From: Paenibacillus sp. NAIST15-1
GTDB taxonomy: Bacteria > Bacillota > Bacilli > Paenibacillales > Paenibacillaceae
NCBI RefSeq assembly: GCF_001894745.1
Contig: NZ_BBYF01000005.1
Location: 124,001-188,000 of the forward strand
Direction: 5' to 3'
DNA: 64,000 bases
The translations under genes and the position numbers were made by a program. Positions 1 through 7,707 of this stretch are shown here, piece by piece; the stretch's first letter is position 1; each line of letters opens with the position of its first letter. The notes under the pieces were generated by a model. The model did no database searches. It saw only the letters and a program-made list of their open reading frames with translations, and had not been told where the DNA came from.

Positions 1-1
1 T

Positions 2-391
2 ATGGTTGCTATGATGACAACTGCGTCAGCAACACATCTTATTCTTGGTGAATACGCCCCTGTATTTGAAGCATCTAGACTTATCGGTGCAGTTTGTTAC
101 TGGATATTCACTGCCCTTTTAGCATTTGGGATTACGGTTCTAACTAAGAATGGCATTATCCCGCTTGCTGTGCTCATCATAAATTCATCCGTTGTATCAT
201 TTAGTTTCCTGCTTTCTAAGGTTACAAAGTTAGCGTTTTACTTACCAGACAGGGCTGGCTTTGATATGTTTATGTTTACGAGCGACAGATTTCACACCCC
301 ATTCACAGGCGGTTTAGTCATGTTTGATTGGGTAGCCGTTCTATTCATTGTTGCAGTTATTGTGTTCCATAGGAGGGACGTTGCATCATGA
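2..391 (+). CDS. ABC transporter permease, C-terminal part (cut by window edge)
   Basis: Membrane subunit of an ABC-2 type exporter. The 129 residues visible contain about four hydrophobic segments (roughly residues 25-48, 52-72 and 105-123 are clearest) and end in a short basic tail, HRRDVAS. The frame is open to the window edge, so the true start lies outside and the ATG at 2 is only the first codon available. The stop overlaps the start of the next permease (ATGA, 388-391), so the two are translationally coupled and probably form a paired membrane domain driven by an ATPase encoded upstream. Substrate cannot be read from the sequence; peptide antibiotic export or self-protection is a common role of such pairs and is only inference here. 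Confidence 0.7.
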   Translation: MVAMMTTASATHLILGEYAPVFEASRLIGAVCYWIFTALLAFGITVLTKNGIIPLAVLIINSSVVSFSFLLSKVTKLAFYLPDRAGFDMFMFTSDRFHTPFTGGLVMFDWVAVLFIVAVIVFHRRDVAS

Positions 392-1137
392 GTGACTCTT
401 CTAGTAGAAAGATAATACAAATCCTTGGTGCTGAACTAGATAAATTAGTTACATTGCCATTGATATGGCGCACTCTTACTGGTACGTTCATTGTTAATTT
501 ATTTTTAGCCGAAGCTTTTACTTCTGTTGGTCTACAAGAGGAAGCAGGAACGCGAAGTATACTGAATATAGGACTTGCTTCTATGGGATATCTTCAAGCA
601 GGGTTCATTATTCTTGGTATCTTAGCTGCTTGTTCGGAGTATACTGGTGGACAGATACGAACTACGTTAACTACGATACCTTGGCGTGGTTTTCAATTAT
701 CCGCGAAGCATTTGGCATTAGCAATTATAACTATTCCTGTGGCGTTTATTATTGCTGCATCAGGTGTACTATATACTTTTATTTTAATGAGAGACGCAGC
801 AGTAGGGTTTGAAATAGACACACTGATAAAAACATTAGTAGGAGCAACAGGCTATCTAACATTAACCACACTTCTCAGTGCAGCTGTAGGTGCATTACTA
901 AGACGAACCACTCCTGCCTTAGTAATATTGCTTGGTTATTATTTCATTGCTAGTCCATTGTCGAGAGATTTTCTGCCTAATTATTTTCCGGATACGGCAG
1001 GATATTATATGTATATGCCGGCTTCCACTGATGAAATAAATATCTTTACACCAATGCAAGGGACAGGTATTTTAATGTTATGGACACTGGTTTTTATTAC
1101 AGTAGCTATTATATTTTACCGTAAACGAGATGCCTAG
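388..1137 (+). CDS. ABC-2 type transporter permease
   Basis: A 249-residue polytopic membrane protein with about six hydrophobic segments, starting near residue 20 and ending with a membrane helix and the basic tail FYRKRDA. ABC-2 permeases of 240-260 residues that work with a separate ATPase have this layout. It overlaps the preceding permease by 4 nt (ATGA) and follows an AGGAGGG ribosome site at 371-377. Its stop directly abuts an ATG at 1138, but the next gene probably starts at 1168. A short relic ending in almost the same tail (FYRQRDA) lies at 10421-10468, so a related permease gene once stood there as well. Confidence 0.75.
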   Translation: MSDSSSRKIIQILGAELDKLVTLPLIWRTLTGTFIVNLFLAEAFTSVGLQEEAGTRSILNIGLASMGYLQAGFIILGILAACSEYTGGQIRTTLTTIPWRGFQLSAKHLALAIITIPVAFIIAASGVLYTFILMRDAAVGFEIDTLIKTLVGATGYLTLTTLLSAAVGALLRRTTPALVILLGYYFIASPLSRDFLPNYFPDTAGYYMYMPASTDEINIFTPMQGTGILMLWTLVFITVAIIFYRKRDA

Positions 1138-1167
1138 ATGCTCAATCCAAATTTAGGGGGAGAAGAC

Positions 1168-3522
1168 TTGAAAAAAATTGCAGTATTATTATTGTCCTCA
1201 TCATTGTTCTTGACCGCGTTGCCTACATACGTGCTGGCACAAGAAGCCAAACCGAACGTAACACGGGGAGAAGTTGTAGAATTTTTGCTGAATGCCGCAG
1301 ACGATTACAATTCGGGCATCAAAAGAGAAGATATTTTGAAAGGTTACGGCAAAGGAGAGGCAAGAGAAGATCAGGAAGTGACCAGAATTGAAGCTTTGAT
1401 CATGCTGGGCCGCGCGTTTTCGAACCTGCCTGCGCCAAAAGGCAATGATTTGCGCGTAGCCAACACCTCTGCATCCTATACTGACGTACCGAAATGGGGA
1501 CAAGACGAAATCACCAAGCTAATTGCTTCTGGCGTGCTTACCGATTATCCGGACGGCAAACTCGGCGTTTCCGATCATATCACGAAAGAACAACTGCTTA
1601 CGCTGACGAATCGGGTCATGGCCCTTAAAGGCTCGAATCCACGCGATGATTATTATGAATATGTTAATAAAAAATGGCTGAACGATTCCAAGATCCCAGC
1701 AGGCGAAATGTCCAACGGCGTATTTAACGAGCTGGCAAAAGCCAACGAGGACCGGACTAAAGCAATCATCGATGAACTTGTAAAAAAACAAAACCCAGCA
1801 GGCTCCAAAGAGCAAAAAATCGCCGATTTCTACAAATCGGTACTCGATATGGAAAGTCGCAACAAGCTAGGGATCAAACCGATTGCAACTTATATTACAG
1901 ATCTGGAGAAGGCTTCCTCTGTCAAAGAATTATTTGATACTAACATGAAGATGGAGAACGAAATCTCGAAAGGCGGTTTGTTGTCTTTTGCCGTGATGGG
2001 CGACGCGAAGGACAGTAACGTCAATGCGCTGTATTTCTCGGGCCTTGGCACGAGGCTTGACAAAAACAGCTATGTCTCCGGCGACGAAAAGACCAAAAAA
2101 GTGTACACGAACTACCTGACCAAATTGTTTGTACTGTCCGGTACCGACGAGATAGCAGCAAAAGCGCAAGCCGAAGATGTGTACGCATTCGAAAAAGAAC
2201 TAGCTGCATCCTCAATGGATCTTCAGGATCAGGGGAAAGTTGAAAATTACTATAATCCTTACACCAAAGATAAATTCATCGCGCTCTTTAAATCGATCGA
2301 TATGGGCAAATATATGAAAGAACTCCGGGTAGATCAAGCGGACAAAGTGATTGTAACCGACATTGGATTATTGAATAAAAGCGCGGAAGTTTTGAACGAG
2401 AAAAATCTGGACAAGATCAAAGCCTACGCCAAAGCCACTTTGTTGATGAATGCCGGGGGCACTTTATCGGGAGATTTTGTGAAATTGGCAACTGAATTTG
2501 AAGCCCAACTGTTTGGAATTGAAGGTGAAAAGACAAATGAAGAAATGGCGGTCATGACCACCCAAACCGTCATGAATCAGTATCTCAGCCAGGAATTCGC
2601 AGAAAAATATTTCACGAAAGAAGCCAAACAAGACGTTGAACAGATGGTTAAGCAGTTCATCGAGGTTTATAAAGAGCGGATCAAAGCGCTGGACTGGATG
2701 TCTGAAGCAACCAAAACCAAAGCCATCAAAAAGCTGGATAAAATGACAATCAAAATCGGATATCCGGATCAGTGGAATGATTACTTGAAGGATGCTTCCA
2801 TTAAAACTTTTGCGGACGGCGGATCGCTGTTTGACAACATAGTGGCAATCAATAAAGCACTCAAAAAACAAGCGTTCTCTTCGCTTGGAAAACCTGTCGA
2901 TAAGAGCAGCTGGATGATGAGCACCTATGAGGTAAATGCTTATTATAATCCGCTGAATAACGAAATTGTGTTCCCGGCGGGCATTCTGCAAGCTCCGTTT
3001 TATGATATCAAAGCCAAACGCGAAACGAATTTGGGAGCGATCGGCATGGTCATTGCACATGAAATCAGCCATGCTTTTGATAATTTAGGTTCTGCATACG
3101 ATGAAAACGGAAATGCGGTCAACTGGTGGACTCCGGAAGACTTTAAAAAATTCCAGGAAAAATGTGATCAGGTTATTTCCTACTATGACCATGTTGAGGT
3201 GCTTCCTGGCGTGTACAATAATGGCAAGCTGACGGTAAGCGAAAATATCGCCGACCTTGGCGGTATGGCGGCATCGCTTCAAGTACTGTCCAAAATGGAA
3301 AACCCAGATTTCAAAGCCTACTTTGAAGGTTATGCAACGATCTGGCGTATGACCATGAGTAAAGAAACGGCTGCGTACCTATCGACAGTAGACACGCATT
3401 CAGCAAACAAAGTACGCGTAAACCGTACCGTCTCGAACTTCCCAGAGTTCTATAAAGCATACGAAGTAAGCGAAAAGGATGCCATGTACGTCGCTCCTAA
3501 GAACCGCGTGAGCATTTGGTAA
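1168..3522 (+). CDS. M13-family zinc endopeptidase with N-terminal SLH region, secreted
   Basis: Predicted cell-surface metallopeptidase of the neprilysin/PepO (M13) family, 784 residues from the TTG at 1168. That start is preceded by AGGGGGAG at 1155-1162 and gives a signal peptide (KK, hydrophobic core, cleavage after VLA) where the in-frame ATG at 1138 does not. Residues about 30-165 are S-layer-homology-like (SYTDVPKWGQDEITKL, GVLTDYPDG), predicting attachment to cell-wall polymer. The catalytic domain shows NAYYNP, the zinc motif HEISH at residues 631-635, and ENIAD at 692-696 supplying the third ligand and the family aspartate. It should cleave peptides up to about 40 residues at the cell surface. 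A strong terminator follows at 3578. Confidence 0.9.
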   Translation: MKKIAVLLLSSSLFLTALPTYVLAQEAKPNVTRGEVVEFLLNAADDYNSGIKREDILKGYGKGEAREDQEVTRIEALIMLGRAFSNLPAPKGNDLRVANTSASYTDVPKWGQDEITKLIASGVLTDYPDGKLGVSDHITKEQLLTLTNRVMALKGSNPRDDYYEYVNKKWLNDSKIPAGEMSNGVFNELAKANEDRTKAIIDELVKKQNPAGSKEQKIADFYKSVLDMESRNKLGIKPIATYITDLEKASSVKELFDTNMKMENEISKGGLLSFAVMGDAKDSNVNALYFSGLGTRLDKNSYVSGDEKTKKVYTNYLTKLFVLSGTDEIAAKAQAEDVYAFEKELAASSMDLQDQGKVENYYNPYTKDKFIALFKSIDMGKYMKELRVDQADKVIVTDIGLLNKSAEVLNEKNLDKIKAYAKATLLMNAGGTLSGDFVKLATEFEAQLFGIEGEKTNEEMAVMTTQTVMNQYLSQEFAEKYFTKEAKQDVEQMVKQFIEVYKERIKALDWMSEATKTKAIKKLDKMTIKIGYPDQWNDYLKDASIKTFADGGSLFDNIVAINKALKKQAFSSLGKPVDKSSWMMSTYEVNAYYNPLNNEIVFPAGILQAPFYDIKAKRETNLGAIGMVIAHEISHAFDNLGSAYDENGNAVNWWTPEDFKKFQEKCDQVISYYDHVEVLPGVYNNGKLTVSENIADLGGMAASLQVLSKMENPDFKAYFEGYATIWRMTMSKETAAYLSTVDTHSANKVRVNRTVSNFPEFYKAYEVSEKDAMYVAPKNRVSIW

Positions 3523-3577
3523 TCCAGTAATAAATAATCCTTTTATTTGGCCCTGAGTAAGGGACATGAAATAAACG

Positions 3578-3624
3578 AAGCTGAAAAAGCTGGCTCCGGA
3601 AACCTACCGGCGTCAGCTTTTTTT
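3578..3624 (+). terminator. Rho-independent terminator after the M13 peptidase gene
   Basis: Stem AAGCTGA (3578-3584) pairs with TCAGCTT (3613-3619) around a loop containing further GC pairing and runs into a T tract on the plus strand. It lies 56 nt after the peptidase stop. Confidence 0.75.
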
Positions 3625-3775
3625 AGGCTCAACATTTAAAAGAAAGGTTTGGAGTAAGCTCTACGGATTTGGATGAAGCAGATTCATTTCTCCAAAAAGT
3701 CCAAACTCCCGAAGATCTATTTCAGAAGTTGGTGAATCCGGACAGAATGCTTTTCGATACAGACTGGGGACATCT

Positions 3776-3930
3776 GTAAACGAGCTGAAAACGATGCTAA
3801 CGCAAAGTGGATTTCAAGATGTGGTGGTCGAGCCAAAAGAGGAATCCAGGGCGTTATTAAAGTTTGGGTTCCTGGGTCGAAGGTGGAGGGTTATATCGTT
3901 TAGCTGTAAAAAAGGGATCGAGCCGTAATT
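3776..3930 (+). pseudogene. arsM: arsM relic (arsenite methyltransferase C-terminal end)
   Basis: No intact gene, but the sequence reads as the degraded tail of an arsenite S-adenosylmethyltransferase. One frame gives NELKTMLTQSGFQDVVVEPK then EESRALLK. A +1 shift continues as VWVPGSKVEGYIV and a second shift as LAVKKG, which together follow the pattern of ArsM C-termini (EESR...WAPGS.VEDYVVSA.I.A.K). At least two frameshifts make it non-functional. Another short open stretch just upstream (about 3680-3778, ending DRMLFDTDWGHL) was not recognised. The position 0.9 kb before arsR and acr3 supports an arsenic origin. The assignment is from memory of the family and has no alignment behind it. 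Confidence 0.5.
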
Positions 3931-3954
3931 AAGTAGTCATCATGGTAATTAATG

Positions 3955-3991
3955 AATAAGAGACACCCGAATTATTTGGGTGTCTCTTATT
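3955..3991. terminator. Bidirectional terminator hairpin
   Basis: Perfect stem AATAAGAGACACCC (3955-3968) with GGGTGTCTCTTATT (3978-3991) and a 9-nt AT-rich loop. A/T flanks on both sides allow termination of the plus-strand region and of the minus-strand phosphatase gene that ends at 4006. Confidence 0.8.
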
Positions 3992-4005
3992 GTATTCAGC
4001 TTAAC

Positions 4006-4437
4006 CTATAGGTAAAGACGCATCAAAGTTGCACGTTGAGCCTCATTCATCTTCAGAATGGAACGTGATTCTCTGGCTTTAGATAAAGCACTATCGATGT
4101 CGGAGGCTAATCCTAATTCCATTAATGTTCCAACGGCAACAGCTCCCGTGCGTCCTCGTCCAGCCCCGCAGTGGAAAGCAACCTTTTTGCCTGCTTGGTG
4201 ATGGGTAACAACAGCCTGAATTGCTTCTTTCATTTGCGATTCTTCTGTACCCTCCGCATGATCCTCTAGAGGGGCATGAATTCTTGTAATGTTGAGTGGT
4301 GTAAGCTCAGCAGGGTCTACCTCTGCTCGTAGATCAACAACCACATCAATGCCTTGCTCTTGGATCAGTTGATTTACATCTTTTGCTCCACACATATAGA
4401 GATTTGGTATCAACTCGTGGTAAGGTTTTTCGTTCAT
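4006..4437 (-). CDS. Dual-specificity / tyrosine-phosphatase-like protein
   Basis: A 143-residue cysteine-dependent phosphatase domain. The signature HCGAGRGRTG fits HCX5R with catalytic Cys and Arg, and an Asp-rich stretch upstream (ITRIHAPLEDHAEGTEES) is where the general-acid Asp would lie. The N-terminus IPNLYMCGAKDV is typical of small DSP/PTP domains. The ATG at 4437 is chosen because AAAGGAG stands 7 nt before it. The frame is actually open further upstream, through a GTG at 4530 and into an arsA relic, so an N-terminal extension is an accident of decay and not part of the family domain. The target is unknown. It lies beside, but divergent from, the arsenic genes. Confidence 0.8.
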   Translation of the reverse strand: MNEKPYHELIPNLYMCGAKDVNQLIQEQGIDVVVDLRAEVDPAELTPLNITRIHAPLEDHAEGTEESQMKEAIQAVVTHHQAGKKVAFHCGAGRGRTGAVAVGTLMELGLASDIDSALSKARESRSILKMNEAQRATLMRLYL

Positions 4438-4533
4438 TTCAGGCTCCTTTAATGTTGAGTAAGAATTTCTAGCAGTCTCCATTGGTTCGGTTGTTTTCCA
4501 AAGAAAGAGAGCGGTGAGTTTGGATAACACCTT

Positions 4534-4692
4534 GACTTTTTGAATCCATTTACTGACGATTACAACGTGGGTCTCCTCAGGATTGCAAAGGTATGGGTAC
4601 TTCTCCTCTATATCATCTACAAGGGCGAGGGAGAGGTGAACTGCGGGATCTGTTGTCGTCTCCTTGAGTGTGATATTCTCGAATACGTGAGT
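4534..4692 (-). pseudogene. arsA: arsA relic, internally deleted (arsenical pump ATPase)
   Basis: Minus-strand reading gives ITLKETTTDPAVHLSLALVD followed by EEKYPYLCNPEETHVVIVS. TTDPAxH is the conserved post-Walker segment of ArsA ATPases, and the second half equals the start of a better-preserved ArsA C-terminus at 16999-17187 (CNPEEPHVVIVTLPEGTPV). The shared DNA, about 33 nt, is nearly identical. The gene is missing its P-loop, the middle and the end, so it cannot encode a pump ATPase. It runs in frame into the phosphatase ORF. Its position between arsR/acr3 and an arsM relic fits a decayed arsenic operon. Confidence 0.55.
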
Positions 4693-4748
4693 AATTATAT
4701 AATTATGTACTTATATTTTCAACAGTTTCCGTCGCATTAAATAATCAG

Positions 4749-4777
4749 TTGCTTATATAAGTGGATGATTATATAAT
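4749..4777 (+). promoter_or_regulatory. sigma-A promoter of arsR-acr3 with operator-like AT repeats
   Basis: TTGCTT (4749-4754), a 17-nt spacer and a consensus TATAAT (4772-4777). The spacer and -10 region (GATGATTATATAATAAG) resemble an upstream AT palindrome, GTAATTATATAATTATG (about 4690-4707). ArsR repressors bind such AT-rich imperfect dyads overlapping their own promoter, so autoregulation relieved by arsenite or antimonite is expected. Confidence 0.65.
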
Positions 4778-4807
4778 AAGCTTGAAATCAGGGAGGTGCA
4801 CCGAAAC

Positions 4808-5128
4808 ATGATGATCTCAATAGAGGAAATGGCGGAGCAATTTAAGTTGTTAGGTGATAAAACTCGACTAAAAATTGTCTCACTTTTATCCCAACAACAA
4901 ATGTGCGTATGTCATTTAGTTGAGCTATTGCAATCGACTCAACCGAATATTAGCCAGCATCTTCGTAAATTAAAGGACGCTGGTTTAGTGGTAGAAGAAC
5001 GAAGAGGACAGTGGATTTATTACTCTCTTTCGATTGAGGATAAACCTCATTTAAAAGAAGCAATTGAATATTTGCCGAAGGTAGGGGAAGAAGAGCAAGA
5101 AAAAATCAACGCGATGATGTGTGAATAA
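4808..5128 (+). CDS. arsR: ArsR-family metalloregulatory repressor
   Basis: A 106-residue winged-helix repressor. The helix-turn-helix region includes [19 protein letters not shown], and the beta hairpin reads [12 protein letters not shown]. Cys33 and Cys35 in MCVCHL form the classical ArsR As(III)/Sb(III) sensor motif at the start of the DNA-binding helix. The ATG at 4808 sits 11 nt after GGGAGG (4791-4796). A GTG at 4796 overlaps that site and is unlikely. It is followed 14 nt later by the arsenite exporter gene, so both are one transcript from the promoter at 4749. Binding of trivalent arsenic should release it from the operator and induce export. Confidence 0.92.
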   Translation: MMISIEEMAEQFKLLGDKTRLKIVSLLSQQQMCVCHLVELLQSTQPNISQHLRKLKDAGLVVEERRGQWIYYSLSIEDKPHLKEAIEYLPKVGEEEQEKINAMMCE

Positions 5129-5142
5129 GGAGTGTGGATGTC

Positions 5143-6201
5143 ATGAGTCAAGATAACACCAAGAGACTCTCTTTTCTGGATCGCTATCTCACTTTTTGGA
5201 TCTTTGGGGCAATGGCCATTGGATTAGGGTTAGGGTATCTGGTGCCTAATTTCTCTGATGTGCTTTCTAGTATGCAAATTGGAACGACTTCGGTACCGCT
5301 TGCTATAGGTCTGATTGTGATGATGTATCCGCCGCTTGCAAAAGTGAAGTATGAAAAGCTTGGACGGGTGTTTAAAGATTGGAAGGTGCTCCTTCTGTCC
5401 TTAGTACAGAACTGGATTATCGGTCCGATTCTGATGTTCTTCTTAGCCATTTTGTTTCTAACTGATATGCCTGAATACATGATCGGGCTAATCATGATTG
5501 GGCTTGCAAGATGTATTGCGATGGTCTTGATATGGAGTGATCTAGCTAAGGGAGATCCTGAATACACAGCGGGCCTTGTTGCATTTAACTCGATCTTTCA
5601 GATCCTGTTTTATTCCGTTTTTACGTATGTGTTTATTACGGTGCTACCAGGCTGGTTTGGGGTTGAGGGCGCTGTTGTTGATGTCTCCATGGGACAGATT
5701 GCAGAGAGCGTGCTGATTTATTTGGGAATTCCGTTTGCAGCAGGGTTACTGACACGCGTGATTGGGATCAAGCTGAAGGGTCAACAGTGGTATGAACAAG
5801 TGTTGATTCCGAAGATTAGTCCTCTTGCCCTAATTGCATTATTATTTACGATTGTCTTGATGTTCACGCTTAAAGCAGAATTGATTGTCAAGCTCCCGCT
5901 TGATGTAGTGCGTATTGCGATTCCAATGATCATATACTTTGTCGTGATGTTCTTAGTATCCTTCTTCTTATCGAAAAAGTCAGGAACCTCCTATCCGGTG
6001 GCTTCATCTTTATCTTTCACGGCTGCAAGCAATAACTTTGAACTAGCGATAGCCGTAGCAATTGGTGTGTTCGGTCTGGATTCAGGAGTTGCATTCGCCG
6101 CGGTAATTGGACCACTCGTTGAAGTACCTGTATTGATTGGGCTTGTAAATGTGTCGCTTTGGATCAAGCAGAAGTATTTCGAGCCTGCACTAAATAAGTA
6201 A
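5143..6201 (+). CDS. acr3: ACR3-family arsenite efflux permease
   Basis: A 352-residue protein with ten predicted membrane helices, of the BART superfamily ACR3 type (often named arsB in Bacillus). It expels As(OH)3 in exchange for protons. The diagnostic helix-4 motif [20 protein letters not shown] contains the essential cysteine at residue 124, and the second repeat holds [21 protein letters not shown]. The ATG at 5143 is preceded by AAGGAG at 5127-5132; the GTG at 5134 would overlap that site. It follows arsR by 14 nt in one operon. A truncated arsC tail directly follows, so the usual arsR-acr3-arsC operon has lost its reductase. Confidence 0.93.
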   Translation: MSQDNTKRLSFLDRYLTFWIFGAMAIGLGLGYLVPNFSDVLSSMQIGTTSVPLAIGLIVMMYPPLAKVKYEKLGRVFKDWKVLLLSLVQNWIIGPILMFFLAILFLTDMPEYMIGLIMIGLARCIAMVLIWSDLAKGDPEYTAGLVAFNSIFQILFYSVFTYVFITVLPGWFGVEGAVVDVSMGQIAESVLIYLGIPFAAGLLTRVIGIKLKGQQWYEQVLIPKISPLALIALLFTIVLMFTLKAELIVKLPLDVVRIAIPMIIYFVVMFLVSFFLSKKSGTSYPVASSLSFTAASNNFELAIAVAIGVFGLDSGVAFAAVIGPLVEVPVLIGLVNVSLWIKQKYFEPALNK

Positions 6202-6216
6202 GAACTCATAGCTCAA

Positions 6217-6279
6217 TTCTGTGAGGTGCGCGATGCAATTAAAGCTAGAATCGAGTATTTCCTGGCAGAAGGAAAATAA
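6217..6279 (+). pseudogene. arsC: arsC relic (arsenate reductase C-terminal end)
   Basis: Only the last 20 codons remain: FCEVRDAIKARIEYFLAEGK then stop. Low-molecular-weight phosphatase-type arsenate reductases (ArsC of Bacillus/Staphylococcus type) end with a very similar 'VRD.I..R...F' helix. Position, directly after acr3 and before a terminator, is where arsC normally stands. The catalytic cysteines are gone, so arsenate cannot be reduced by this locus. Confidence 0.55.
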
Positions 6280-6290
6280 TCAACGCTTTG

Positions 6291-6314
6291 AACCGACCCT
6301 TATGGTCGGTTTTT
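6291..6314 (+). terminator. Terminator of the ars operon
   Basis: Stem ACCGACC (6292-6298) with GGTCGGT (6304-6310), loop CTTAT, followed by T5. It separates the ars genes from the MATE gene. Confidence 0.85.
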
Positions 6315-6338
6315 ACTTAGGGCATAAAGGAGTACAGC

Positions 6339-7682
6339 ATGAAAGGCACAACTGATTTAACCAAAGGCAAGATTATGCCGACTTTGATGAAACTATCCCT
6401 TCCGATCATAGCAACCAACTTCATCTCCACGACTTATGGACTTGTCGATATGATGTGGGTTGGCCGGCTAGGAAGCGGTCCCGTTGCAGCAATTGGGACG
6501 GCGAGCTTCTTTATTAATCTAGCGATCGCTTTGGCTACGATGGTTACGATCGGAACGGGAATAAAGGTGTCCCATTGTATGGGGGCAGGCGAGGGTGATA
6601 AAGCTAAGACCTATATCAAAAATGGATTTATCATGTCTGTCTTGCTAGGCCTTCTTTATATGGCATTCGTCTTTTTGACAAAGGATCAGCTTATTGGGTT
6701 CTTCGATTTAGGTAGTGGTGAAGTGAAGTTGATGGCGAAGCAGTTCTTATTGATCTCCATCTTGGGTACTGTCTTTTCCGTCGTAAATATGTTGTTCGCG
6801 ACCATATTGAACGCGATGGGGAACAGCAAGCAGCCGTTTCATATCTTCACGGTTGGTCTTATTCTTAATATCATTCTCGATCCTTTTCTGATTTTTGGCA
6901 TAGGACGTTTTGAAGGGTTGGGCGTTGTAGGGGCAGCTATTGCGACTTTGTTGGCAAACCTTCTTGTGACGGTATTATTTATCATTCAAACCAGACATTC
7001 TGGGATGATTACCAAGTCATCAGCATGGAATAGCCATCTCATGAAAGAAGTCATCCGCATGGGGCTCCCGATCACGATTCAAAGGGTGACCTTCACGTTG
7101 ATTTCCATCATCATCGCGAAGATCATAGTACGCTTTGGTGCGGATGCCATTGCGGTTCAAAAAGTCGGTATTCAGATTGAATCAATCTCCTACATGACCA
7201 TAGGTGGGCTGCAAGGCGCTATTGCTGCTTTCTTTGGACAAAATTATGGAGCGGGTCGAATAGATCGTATCCGGCAAGGATACCAAAAAGCTTTGCTGTT
7301 GACGTCGGGATTCGGCATCTTTATATCGATCATCTTTATTCTCTTTCCTGGGCAGCTCTTCTCTGTTTTTTTATCTGATGAGGCGAGTTTAGCGCTAGGG
7401 ACGGATTATATGCGAATCCTTGGTTATTCCCAACTGTTTATGTGTATGGAGCTTATGACGGTAGGTGCCTTTAATGGAATCGGGAAAACCCATATCCCAC
7501 CGATTTTCAGCATTACCTTTACAGCATTACGAATACCACTAGCTCTGATTCTATCCGAACCATTCGGCTTGAATGGGGTGTGGATGTCTATTGCTTTAAG
7601 CAGTGTGTTCAAGGGAATCGTTTTGGTCTTCTGGTTTAGGAGGTCGCTACGTAAAATGAAAATTCCACACACCGTGGTTTAA
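6339..7682 (+). CDS. MATE-family multidrug efflux transporter
   Basis: A 447-residue membrane protein with twelve predicted helices in two related halves. The N-terminus (MPTLMKLSLPIIATNFISTTYGLVDMMWVGRLG) and the second-half motif (MTIGGLQGAIAAFFGQNYGAG) are typical of MATE transporters that exchange cationic drugs for Na+ or H+. ATG 6339 follows AAAGGAG with good spacing. It lies 25 nt before gshAB and behind the ars terminator, so a MATE-gshAB transcript is likely. Substrate cannot be predicted. The pairing with glutathione synthesis might mean export of conjugates or shared stress control, which is inference. Confidence 0.88.
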   Translation: MKGTTDLTKGKIMPTLMKLSLPIIATNFISTTYGLVDMMWVGRLGSGPVAAIGTASFFINLAIALATMVTIGTGIKVSHCMGAGEGDKAKTYIKNGFIMSVLLGLLYMAFVFLTKDQLIGFFDLGSGEVKLMAKQFLLISILGTVFSVVNMLFATILNAMGNSKQPFHIFTVGLILNIILDPFLIFGIGRFEGLGVVGAAIATLLANLLVTVLFIIQTRHSGMITKSSAWNSHLMKEVIRMGLPITIQRVTFTLISIIIAKIIVRFGADAIAVQKVGIQIESISYMTIGGLQGAIAAFFGQNYGAGRIDRIRQGYQKALLLTSGFGIFISIIFILFPGQLFSVFLSDEASLALGTDYMRILGYSQLFMCMELMTVGAFNGIGKTHIPPIFSITFTALRIPLALILSEPFGLNGVWMSIALSSVFKGIVLVFWFRRSLRKMKIPHTVV

Positions 7683-7707
7683 CATAATAAGAAGGAAGGT
7701 TCAACAT

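Noticed and set aside
2464..3072. 202-codon minus-strand ORF inside the M13 peptidase gene
   Set aside because: Shadow of a well-supported gene; low-complexity Phe/Ile/His-rich translation without family features.
4540..4740. 66-codon plus-strand ORF
   Set aside because: It lies antisense to the arsA relic and has no ribosome site; the coding signal is on the other strand.
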